Origin: Ectocarpus siliculosus
Lineage: Eukaryota; Sar; Phaeophyceae; Ectocarpales; Ectocarpaceae
Assembly (NCBI GenBank): GCA_000310025.1
Contig: FN648558.1
Location: 145,680-168,717 of the forward strand
Length of the DNA stretch: 23,038 bases
Reading direction: 5' to 3'
Position numbers and translations under genes: made by a program
The notes under the pieces: generated by a model
The model's input: the letters and a program-made list of their open reading frames with translations, nothing else
Databases searched by the model: none
Told to the model about the DNA's origin: nothing
Shown here: positions 9,735 to 17,962 of the stretch, one piece after another
Layout: every line of letters begins with the position of its first letter
Numbering within the stretch: position 1 is the first letter of the stretch

Positions 9735-9933
9735 ATGTTTGCTCAAGAATTCTGGATTATTTTTCTGCAGGCAACCAAAGAAAAACCAAGACACATGAAA
9801 CAAATTGAGAGCGCAGGTAAAATGCCGTCTTGCTCCCAACGTTTTCTTATCGGACTAACCCGTTGCAAACTTCCCAAGATTGCCCTCCTATCATTACTAT
9901 TGTTTCGGCCTCTGGCCTAAACTTATCTTACTC
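9735..9933 (-). repeat. E2 internal repeat B1
   Basis: About 199 bp matching B2. It lies directly downstream of the YR stop codon and directly abuts A2. It includes GCAGGTAAAATGCCG, also in B2, resembling modules in E1. Confidence 0.9.
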
Positions 9934-9978
9934 CATTAGGCATGTCCGATAACCTACTCCTCCGAAACCGCTCCCCGG

Positions 9979-11114
9979 TCATTCCTCGGGTTCCGTAAGG
10001 GCCTGAGACACGAACTTCGCTCCTTCACCCCCAGCCCTAACGTACACCATAAAAGCCGATGACTTCCACCTCCCAGCTCTCTGAATCTGGATTACCGACG
10101 CCCCCATACTTGCTAGGTGCGTGGCCCCCCCGATCCTTCCTGAATGCAATGCATACTTCTGCGGGTCTCTACCCGCCACGCTCACGAGTAACCTGAGGTG
10201 TCTCGATGCCTCTGCCCTCGAAATTATCTTCCACCTGTCTTGTGTCCACGATTGCATCAACGGCGCGTGACTCCCGAGCTCGGGGTGCAGATCTAACAGA
10301 TCCAGTAACACCTTCAACGCCTCTCCTGATCTATCTAGTGACGGTTGCTCCCAAACGTTTTTGATCTGCTTTTGACGCTCTGAACGTGACTTCCACTCGG
10401 CTAGCCTGCCTTCTGTCTGCCCATGCAACCCTTACCGGACCGCAAAAGAAACCGAGGTCTCCTCTAGTCAGGCAAAAAACTGAGTGCACGAGCCCCGAGT
10501 CGTCCGCCCAAATTTCTGAAGCTCGGCACATCAGCAGGTACGAGAGGGCAAGTCCACACCAGATCAACTTCCCTGATTCTCCCGAATGTTCGACCACGCT
10601 CTTTCCAGCTGCTAGCATGTCCCACGAAAGTGGATTCCTAATCTTAGGCTTCGTCTGCGTATTGGCGTGGACCCTATCAATGGTCTTCAACATGGCAAGG
10701 ATCTGGAAATGCGAAGTGGGCAACTCCCATCCTGCGTGCATCTTATGGAAGTACTCGATGGCTGACAGATACCGCGAATAGTCTGACTCTGGTTCTTGTG
10801 ACCGAAACACCGGCAAGCCATGAACACAGACAACTCACGCACCGCACTTTCCACCCCCTCGCTCTCGCTGAGCCACGGGCCCGAACCCGCCCCTGCTCGA
10901 GCCTCCTTCCACGTGTTCCACATCCGTTGATACACCTTATTGGTACCACTTCCCAACGACCCGAAGGTGAGTGCGTTGACCAACCGCTCCCCCTCGTCGC
11001 TCGTGCCTCCCCGGCCATCTTTTGCCTGTGTTCCTGATATTCGATCACCGGGTTTTCACAGCGTAAGGAAATACGTACATTTCGAGGTTCCGTTCTAAGG
11101 TACGACAAATTCAT
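9979..11114 (-). pseudogene. E2 tyrosine recombinase (YR), frameshifted
   Basis: Three reading-frame changes divide this gene (near 11000-11020, 10815-10830 and 10335-10370). The start is ATG 11114, about 230 nt after the pol stop. Segments in order: an N-terminal part with VYQRMWNTWKEARAG; a middle part from about 10816 with LALSYLLMCRASEIW, whose Arg (codon at about 10525) fits the first catalytic Arg; and a C-terminal part with HSGRIGGATHLASMG (His and Arg of the HxxR motif, His codon near 10146) and GRWKSSAFMVYVR, whose Tyr (codon near 10044) fits the nucleophile. This enzyme class integrates circular cDNA of DIRS-order elements by site-specific strand exchange. The catalytic residues look intact but are split between frames. 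The copy is therefore a recent pseudogene, or the assembly has indel errors. Confidence 0.85.
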
Positions 11115-11124
11115 GCCGAACCCG

Positions 11125-11200
11125 GGATAGCCCCAACTTGGCTTGAGGGGAGATCAGCAAAATTGGTCGTCCAAACCAACTCTGCCTCCCCCGGCTATCC
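11125..11200 (-). other. Compact nested inverted repeats between pol and YR
   Basis: GGATAGCC (11125-11132) pairs perfectly with GGCTATCC (11193-11200). Inside, GGGGAG (11147-11152) pairs with CTCCCC (11186-11191), and TTGG (11163-11166) pairs with a nearby CCAA. A small CCAA-C-TTGG palindrome (11133-11141) sits in one arm. The 76-nt segment could fold into a branched RNA in the sense transcript, just upstream of the YR start at 11114. That makes a role in YR translation or RNA processing conceivable, but this is inference. Confidence 0.5.
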
Positions 11201-11346
11201 ATTTTATCAAGGCGTCATGAAACCGTGAGTGTGATGCGTGTCCGCCGCTCCAGCTTACTCGTTATCTCAATTCCTTTGATAATTCGTTGATCGACCAGAA
11301 ACGCGGAGCGGTGTCCTACTGCCCTACCTTCGATCTCTTTGCCGTG

Positions 11347-14300
11347 TCAGATATTTCCTGTTCCTTGGACCATACTGTCCCATACCGAGTCGTCCAGACT
11401 ATCTTTCGGTAATTTCTTCTGGAGAATAATGCTGAGCAACGCTCGTCCCCCTTCCCCGATATCCTGTTGTGTCCACCCTGAGTCTTTCGTGAGCATTCTT
11501 ACGTTGGCGGCGATCTCGTTTTCTTCCCAACGTGAAATCCCGTCCGCGAGTGTGTTCTTTCGACCAGGGATGTGCTTGGCCACGTGGCACCAGCCGCAAG
11601 AAATTTCCATCCTACCCATGAGTCTCATTATGAGGCTAGCGCGCCTGTCACGCGACCCCCCACACCTGTTAGTCCAGCTGACGGCTGACACGTTGTCCCC
11701 GCGCATCAACACCGACTGCCCTTCTTCTACGGGTCGGTCTTTCAGGATCATTTGGACTACCCACGCCGTCATGAACATGCCGGTGAGTTCTAACAGATTG
11801 ATCGTTATGTCTGCCGTCTCCTTTGCCTGCGCCTTGCGCTTGAGCTCCGCGGACAGTGAGGGTTCGATCGTGTATCTCCAGAAAGTCTTGAGTTCGGGGC
11901 AGTAGCCGCCAACCGCTGTGAAGCTAGCGTCTGAGAGGTAGAGACGTGATGGTGCTCGTTTAACGTGGAGTAAGAACGATGCGCTGAGGGACTCCCCTCG
12001 ATGGGCCAGGGGCTGGTTGAGGGCCCACTTCCAGAAGGCGATATCGCCGTGGAACTCTCTACCCAAGTCTACTAGACGTCGTGACCGTGCGTGTCGACTG
12101 GCTTGGGTATGCAGACCCGATAGGTGGAGCAGTTGCCACACAAAGTATCTACCAGCCCTGATGACATAGGTGAGGTTCCAAAGATTTCCTGCAATGCTGA
12201 GGACTTCTTGAACACTGGCCTTCTTCCTATCGTGGGGCCAAGCTACCTCTAGGGTGTTCCGGATCGCGCTTACCCGTTCGGGAGTAGTTGCAATTCTGCC
12301 ATCATGCGTGTCTATGGTGTACCCCAGGGCCTCTATGACCGTGTCCCAGTCGGTGCTCTTTTTCGGGGCAAGAATGGGGGTTTCTCCGACTTCTCCCTCG
12401 CCGAACAGTCTGACATGGTCCGAAGCTAATGAGGCGGAAGCAATGAGTGCCGATTCGTCGGTGGGGTCATGCTGGACCTTCTTGAGCAAGAAATCGTCAA
12501 CGTAGACCCTGGCCAAGAAATCGTCCGCGGGGCCACCGCCTCTATGCGGTTGTACGCCTGCCGACGAAGGTATTGGGGTTGGGGTGCCCTTTTCCCAAGG
12601 GGGTTTTATTTTGACGTGAGACATCATTGCGATTCCCTCTGGTAGTAGTCGGGCGTTCGCGAGGGACGTGTTGCGGTGCGAGTGCTCTGCAGCGGAGGCT
12701 AACACACCCCACAATCCTGGTGAAGCTGCCCAGCCAAATGTCAGCCGTAGATCCGCTACTAGCACGTCTCCCATCACGTAGCAAAAGTTGTGAGCATGCT
12801 CTGGTGAAATCCTAACATTTCTGAACGCTGAGGTGACATCAGCCTTGGCTGCGAGAATTCTCTTGTCAGGCCATCTTACCCGTAGGCTAGTGAGCTCCTC
12901 GAGGAAAGCTGGTAGTGCTTCGCCGCACAGGCAACGTGGCACTTCAGACATGATGGTATCTTTGTTGAGCCCACCTTTTGACCCCTTGCTTGTGCTTGGG
13001 TCAAAAGAGAAGTCGTTGATGATCCTCACTTTTTTTCCTGGGACCGCTCCCAACGGAGCTACTCTAATCCCACGTACGTCCGATGCGTTCGCCTTTCTCA
13101 GGACGATACACCTATTACGCTTGACATCGTCGCATAGTTTTTCCCACACTTGTGTTTGGTGATCGTCTACGCTACGGTGGTTGCCGTATGCCAAGGATTT
13201 CTTGAGATTTTGCTGCGAGACTAGAGTGGGGGCAGGGGCTCCTTCACCGACTATCTCCATGAGGTCATCGATACCCGGGAAACCCTTCTCCTCTCCGAAA
13301 TACTGCTTGACGTCGCTCACGTCCAACGGCGGTGACACCAAAGTGCCGCCGATTCCCCTCGCGACGTCTCCCAGCCTTCCATCGTGGAGCTTTACCAAAT
13401 CACTACCAATATCCGCCATCTTCCCAATGATACGTTGTTTCTCGTCTAGTGAGTGTAGGCTTGACGCGAGCATGCTTCTCTGTGCCTCGAGTCTATCGGT
13501 CAGAGTTTTTAAGTTTCTCGAAAAGGTTGTCTTTTTTGGACTCTCTAGGGCCGGAGGTTCTTTCCCCGCCCCAAAGTGAGAAATCGCTGAATTCGACCCG
13601 CAACCCTGTCGCATTGCTTTTGTGATGTCAGCGGCCCTAGCAGTGTCCGCCGCTAGTGTCCTACGTGCCAACGATGCATCCCCCGGGGTGTCCGCCCCCG
13701 GGGTAGCTTTTGACACGGTCATGGTGTCCGCCAATTCCGTGTCGTTCCCGCGAATGGTGTCCGCCAATCGGGGCTGTGTGACTGACAAATTCTTACGCAG
13801 GGTGTCCGCCCCGTGTATGTCCTTCTGCACACTACTGGTGTCCGCCAGTATTTTCTGTTTTCCGACAACGCTCGCGGCGTCCACCGCTTGCGTGCCGCGG
13901 TGCCGATAATGGTCGCCCGGGGTGTCCTCCCCCGGGGCGACTGCATTGCATTGTTCAGCACGTGTGGTGTCCGCCACAGTCTTTGTGGTGTACAAGGCAG
14001 AGCAGTTATTGATCCCGCTATTGGTGTCCGCCAATAGGTTTTCCGTTAGTGTGTTTTCCGCGGGAACGGCGTCCACCGTTTGCGGGAGTGAGGGAAATGC
14101 GTGTTCACATTGCACCCTACTGGTGTCCGCCAGTATTTTTTGTTTTCCGACAACGCTCGCGGCGTCCACCGCTTGCGTGCCGCGGGGCCAATTATATTTG
14201 CCCGGGGTGTCCTCCCCCGAGGCGACTGCATTGCATTGTTCATCACGTGTGGCGTCCACCACAGTCTTCGTGGAGTACAAGGCAGAGCAGTTATTGATCC

Positions 14301-14639
14301 CGCTATTGGTGCCCGCCAATAGGTTTTCCGTTAGTGTGTTTTTCGCGGGAACGGCGTCCACCGTTTGCGGTGGAGTGAGGTTAATGCATGTTCACACCGG
14401 GTGTCCGCCCGGTGTGTGTCAATATTCGCATAATTGGTGTCCGCCAATAGTTGTGACTTATCTATCACCAGTGCGGTGTCCTCCGCTTGTGTGTTATATG
14501 ACCCGTACTTAGCGCCGGGGGTGTCCGCCCCCGTAGCTACTGTTTTTGACGTTTTGGCGTGAGTGGTGTCCGCCACTATGCAGGGTGAAAACGAATCCAA
14601 ACAGTTGACAGTATGGGAAATTACAGGTTCGCAACTCAT
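11347..14639 (-). CDS. pol: E2 reverse transcriptase - RNase H polyprotein (N-terminal frameshift)
   Basis: The probable start is ATG 14639, 60 nt after the gag stop. A 2-nt insertion (TG at 14371-14372, absent from the other copy of the internal duplication) shifts frame. The downstream frame is then open for 1004 codons to 11347. Numbered from codon 14361, RT motifs are RIIND (446-450), KADVTSAF (Asp508), TFGWAASPG (541-549) and YVDD (catalytic Asp622-Asp623, near 12498). RNase H follows with SDASF (Asp811), LLELT (Glu858), RGDN (Asp889) and NTLAD (Asp940). All catalytic acids are present. No protease or integrase is seen, as expected for DIRS-order elements. The first roughly 240 residues are repeats of A-D-T, V-D-A or E-D-T encoded by the hairpin array at 13637-14577, unlike any RT domain I know. 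Confidence 0.9.
13637..14577 (-). repeat. Array of 22 constant-loop, variable-stem hairpins in pol
   Basis: Plus-strand loops are TGTCCG, CGTCCA, TGTCCT or TGCCCG, so the sense loop core is GGAC (GGGC in the one TGCCCG unit). Loops start at 13644, 13689, 13725, 13758, 13803, 13839, 13878, 13923, 13968, 14025, 14070, 14124, 14163, 14208, 14253, 14310, 14355, 14402, 14438, 14477, 14522 and 14567. Nearly all have GG before and CC after the loop. Beyond that the stem sequence changes but stays complementary: pair 3 is Watson-Crick in all 22 units (three pair types) and pair 4 in 19 of 22 (all four pair types). The longest perfect stem is 9 bp (14393-14401 with 14408-14416); others are 4-7 bp or longer with one mismatch. 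Spacings are 33, 36, 39, 45, 54 or 57, all multiples of 3, except one 47. Each unit encodes ADT, VDA or EDT in the same phase. Confidence 0.92.
13833..14402 (-). repeat. 285-bp tandem duplication inside the hairpin array
   Basis: 13833-14117 and 14118-14402 align along their length. Both start with TACTGG and share CGACAACGCTCGCGGCGTCC and CAGAGCAGTTATTGATCCCG. Six consecutive hairpins are thus duplicated (loops 13839-14070 and 14124-14355). Differences between copies include loop changes (TGTCCG to CGTCCA at 14253) that keep the stem intact, and the 2-nt TG insertion at 14371-14372. Confidence 0.9.
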
Positions 14640-14698
14640 GCTCTCACCGTAAAACACAGCGGGTGCCACCGACCCGGGAAGGGGAACTCCCACGCTCG

Positions 14699-15932
14699 CT
14701 ACTGTCCTTCTGCTGTCCGCAAAGGCATTCGCTCCCGTGCCAAGCTCGCCACCCCCCCTTGTCGGCCCCACCTCGTGGAAGTGGGGCCCGCACCGTCACG
14801 GATTGGTACCGCCACGGCCTCCTCCCGCGCGCCCCCCACCTCCTCCTCCTCCAGCTGCTCCTCCTCCCCGGCCGCCTCCATGACTGTACCTCGCGACTGG
14901 TGCTTGTGTCGCTCTCGGGGCCGGGGGGGCACGAGCGGGCGGAGCGGGCGGAGGGGGGGGGGGGGGAGGAACAAGCAGGCAAGAGTGACGGGTGCCGCTG
15001 GGTGTGCCCGTGCGGCGGGGGTGCGGGCAGGTTGACCCTGTGAAGTAGCTTTGCGTTTGGTGCTAGCGGCGGCCGATTTTGGCTGCTGCTGACGGGCTAG
15101 ACCCCCCTGCAGGAGACCCACCATCGAAGAAGCCGTACCCTCCGCAATCAGGATCAACGTCCGTGAGAACTGCGGGACTTGGATCGCCCCCACCGTATTG
15201 GGGGGTGGAGGGGAGAGGGTGTTGCGCTGCCGGAGCGCCCTAGCTTCGGTGGTCAGACGACTGACGAAATCGGCCCAATCGAGGTTGGCGTCTTGCTTGA
15301 ACCTGGCGAAGACGTCGGCCTCGCGGCCCCTGAACTCAGCGCAGTGGCGGGAAGTGTAGTGGCGGAGGTCCTCGGAGATCCTGAAGAGTTCCCGGAGAAA
15401 ACAGGCCAACCCTGTCGGCCCCGGCCGGCGAGGCGCCCGCCATGCCGTCCTTGATGAAGACTTCCAGGACGCGAACGAAGGTGTCGAGATGCACGTCGAA
15501 CGTGCGTGTCACCGCCGCTACCCCCGGGGGACGCGGCGGCGAGAACGCCGCAATGTCGATGGCGCCGAAGGTAAGCAGCGCGTGCAGGCCCGGTTGCGGG
15601 TGGGCCACGTCCCGAATGATGTGGTCGAATTCGCCCCCCGTCATGACAATGGGCGAGAAGGTAGCACCTCGCATTAGGTACAGGGCCGCTTGGCCATCTT
15701 TTTCCCACGTGCGGCCCTCCAGCTTTTGGGCTTCTTTCAGCCGATGGGCATTGTAAACAGGCGCGGCCCCCGGGATGCTCGCGAGCTGTTGGTATCCCTG
15801 GGGCGCGGCCGACGAGGACTGGAGGTAGTGCTGGTTGGGGTAGGCCTGGAGTTGTTGGTGTTGATACTGTTGTTGCAATGGTTGCGGCTGCGACTGCTGC
15901 CGGTGCTGCTGCTGCTGCTGCTGGTGAGGTTG

Positions 15933-15986
<54 letters not shown>

Positions 15987-16616
15987 AGGTTGTTGCTGCT
16001 GCTGCTGCTGCTGCGGCGGCGGCGGCGGCGGCGGCGGCGGTTGGACCAGGGGGAGGACTACTGACTGACTATTGTTGTAGGCGGGGCCATCCCGGGCATT
16101 GTTGTGGGCCGCGGCGCCCTGGGCGGGCTGCCGGTTGCCGGTCAAATTCACGACCACATCCTGGAGAGACCGAATCTGTTGCTGTTGTTCCTGGAGAGAC
16201 CGAATCTGTTGTTGCTGGCGACTGCCCTGGGACACGAGCTGTTGTAGCAGCGCGAAGAGGTTCGGATTACTCCCACTGCCCTCCTGCTGCTGTTGCTGCG
16301 GCTGTTGCTGGGGCTGCTGCTGTTGCTGCTGCTGTTGCATCAGCTGAGGTTGGGGGGCTCCGTGAATCATGGGCAGCGGCGGCGGAATTGCTGCCGCCGG
16401 ACCGCCGTTTTGTTGCTGCGGGTGGCCATGCTGGAGATCCTGCTGCTGCTGCTGCTGCGGCGCCTGACCTGCTGCTGCTGCTGCTGCCTGTTCTGGGCGT
16501 TCCCGCCACGGGCGGCCGAGCTTGGGGGACTGCCGTCCGCCGGATTGCCTTGGCTGGCCACCGCGACGCCCGCGGCGCCGTTCGCCCCTCGCCGGTTGCC
16601 CGTCATTGCCGTCCAT
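14699..16616 (-). pseudogene. gag: E2 Gag-like protein, frameshifted
   Basis: The start is ATG 16616, a few bases inside the A1 boundary. The N-terminal half (about residues 1-260) is basic, then dominated by Gln/Pro/Ala tracts encoded by CAG runs (plus-strand CTG, about 15905-16014, 16285-16340 and 16438-16490). A structured segment follows with LEGRTWEKDGQAALYLMRG and HALLTFGAIDIAAF, which looks like a Gag core domain though I cannot assign a family. The frame must switch near 15405-15440; the continuing frame reads LACFLRELFRISEDLRHYT and on to a stop at 14699. No CCHC knuckle is visible. The switch could be a mutation, an assembly indel in a GC-rich run, or programmed frameshifting. Confidence 0.75.
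15905..16040 (-). repeat. CTG/CAG trinucleotide run and GGC run in E2 gag
   Basis: The plus strand shows near-continuous CTG triplets followed by a CGG/GGC run (about 16014-16040). In sense these encode poly-Gln then poly-Pro in the Gag N-terminal half. Such tracts are prone to slippage. Confidence 0.95.
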
Positions 16617-16619
16617 CCC

Positions 16620-16847
16620 GAAATCGATCAAATCCTAGGCGGCACCCCGTGTTTGCTGCTCCTCAAAGCTGCTATATCTGCTACTCCTCTCCTTCTCTCA
16701 AACGCACTTGCTTGTCTCTCGCCCAGCGCGAGCACAAAAACTTTCTGACACCGAGGCTGTCTCTATTTTTCTTCGATCCCCGCTTTTCCGAATTCCAACA
16801 CGCCTCCACAAACCACAGATTCACATACGTACTGAATCTTCCCGTTT
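16620..16847 (-). repeat. E2 terminal repeat A1
   Basis: 228 bp, matching A2 at 9507-9734 with about three substitutions (in the GCGAGAAC/GCGCGAGC context and CCACATATT/CCACAGATT). It is the 5' end of the element on the sense strand. Its outer edge shares TTT (16845-16847) with the B2 flank, and homology stops just before the gag ATG. Confidence 0.92.
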
Positions 16848-16932
16848 GCACGTGTGTGCGGCTCTTTTCTCATATGAATAACATATCTCATCTTTATCTT
16901 TTCTCATATGAATATATTTTTCCGGAATCTTT
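16848..16932. other. Flank between E2 and R1 copy 2
   Basis: A short AT-rich stretch with a direct repeat of TCTTTTCTCATATGAAT (about 16862 and 16898). With TTT at the junction it represents the right half of the E2 target site. Confidence 0.6.
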
Positions 16933-17336
16933 ATTTCGTTTATCTTTTTCCTAGAATCGCAGGATTTTCTGTGGGCCAGGGATCGTTCTCTCGAGCGCTC
17001 TCAGGCCACCACGCTTAATCACTTGCTTTCAGAGTGAAGTCCCGACCGTTCGAGCGCTCACAGGCCAGCATTTCGCATTTTGCAGTTTTCGCGATTTTGT
17101 CGCTCGGAGGGCAGTTCCTTCGGTCCGATGAGCTCTACGGTCTTCTCCAATACCATTCCATTGGTCTCTGCCTTCTTTTCTCTTCCGGCCTCGCTGTCTC
17201 GCCGTCCTTCCCGTCGTGAGGGACACTCTCAGTCTCTCACTCTCTCTCTCTCTTCGGCGCTTTTTCGCTCTCTCCTCTCTCGGAATCAGAGTCGGAAGCA
17301 GAATCGGAAGCAGAGTCGGAATGGGCGGTACAACTT
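16933..17336 (+). repeat. Dispersed repeat R1, copy 2
   Basis: A second copy of the repeat at 4166-4550. It carries its own CT microsatellite (about 17227-17280) and a short GGAAGCAGA duplication near the 3' end. Removing E1 and E2 would leave the two R1 copies only about 130 bp apart in the same orientation, suggesting an ancient tandem pair. Confidence 0.85.
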
Positions 17337-17478
17337 CTTTCTATTTTTTTTTCCGTTTCTCTCTTTGTCTGTCTCTGTGTCTCTTTGTGTGCCTGTGTGT
17401 CTTTCCCTGCCTTCTCACTCTCTCCTTTGTTTCGTATCTCTTTCTTTTTCTGTCTCTCTCTATCTCTCTCTTGTCACA
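17337..17478. repeat. Pyrimidine-rich (CT/TGTCT) low-complexity tract
   Basis: A nearly pure pyrimidine/GT stretch of TCTCTC, TGTCTG and TTTC words between R1 and the E3 5' LTR. No gene is apparent. Confidence 0.8.
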
Positions 17479-17943
17479 TGTTACGGTTACATAGTTTACG
17501 GTACAGGGAGTTGCACCCTTCGGGATTATAGCGTTGTTCCCATAGGGTGGTGTTGACAGTTCTGTACAATTGCGGAACCCCTTGTCTCGGGCTTCGTGCT
17601 GCCGCACGAAGCCCACTTACTTACTTACTTCCTGTTGGCATCCCGTGCTCAGCAAAAATCAAAGTGCATTCCGTATCCACGACGGGAGACCTTCTCCACG
17701 CTCCACAAGCCTACATCTAGGCTTCCTCTACCGCTGTTCAAGCGCGCATCTTCGAACTCGGTACTGATCGAGAGGCTGCTACCATCAGGTCGGTAGCTTT
17801 TGGTAATCATTCCGGAAAGCGTGACTCCCTTCCTATACACACAACCCTGGACTTGTGGCCACGAATGGCCACAAGCACATGCCTAGATAGACCCACTCAA
17901 GTCGCGAGATCCATCCCAAGTCAGAGCCTCTCTTTCCGTCACA
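17479..17943 (+). repeat. E3 5' LTR
   Basis: 465 bp, with TG start and CA end, aligned along its length with 22579-23028. It includes an 11-bp perfect hairpin (17589-17599 with 17604-17614, loop TGCC) that is mostly missing from the 3' LTR, and an (ACTT)n run near 17616-17630. Confidence 0.88.
17589..17614 (+). repeat. LTR hairpin present in the E3 5' LTR only
   Basis: GGGCTTCGTGC and GCACGAAGCCC form a perfect 11-bp stem with a 4-nt loop TGCC. The 3' LTR has CTCGGCAGAAGCCC at the same place, a 15-bp difference. This suggests deletion within, or growth of, a palindrome. Confidence 0.85.
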
Positions 17944-17962
17944 TGGTGTCCGATCCGAGCAC
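17944..17962 (+). promoter_or_regulatory. E3 primer-binding-like site
   Basis: The sequence directly after the 5' LTR begins TGGTGTCCGATCCG. A TGG start complements the CCA end of a tRNA, as expected for an LTR-retrotransposon PBS. I cannot name the tRNA. Confidence 0.5.

Larger units (their letters stand above)
9213..16847 (-). mobile_element. E2: tyrosine-recombinase (DIRS/Ngaro/PAT-type) retrotransposon
   Basis: A 7.6-kb element read on the minus strand. Coding order is gag (16616-14699), RT plus RNase H (14639-11347) and tyrosine recombinase (11114-9979). The repeats form the split-direct-repeat layout A1 (16847-16620), ORFs, B1 (9933-9735), A2 (9734-9507), B2 (9407-9216), which is diagnostic of the PAT/Ngaro-type arrangement in DIRS-order retrotransposons. 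Junctions B1/A2, A1/flank and B2/flank share the trinucleotide TTT, and no target duplication is seen, as expected for recombinase-mediated insertion of a circular intermediate. No integrase, protease or DIRS-type methyltransferase is visible. A1 and A2 differ by only about three bases, indicating a young copy, yet gag, the pol N-terminus and YR contain frameshifts. Confidence 0.9.

Noticed and set aside
13637-14577. Hairpin array considered as a CRISPR array
   Set aside because: Units lie in a translated retrotransposon ORF in a eukaryote. The repeated part is only about 10 bp and the variable part is self-complementary, not spacer-like.
15878-16954. A 358-codon open frame on the plus strand opposite E2 gag
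   Set aside because: It is poly-Ala/poly-Leu from reading CTG runs in other frames, and it runs out of the element through the A1 repeat.
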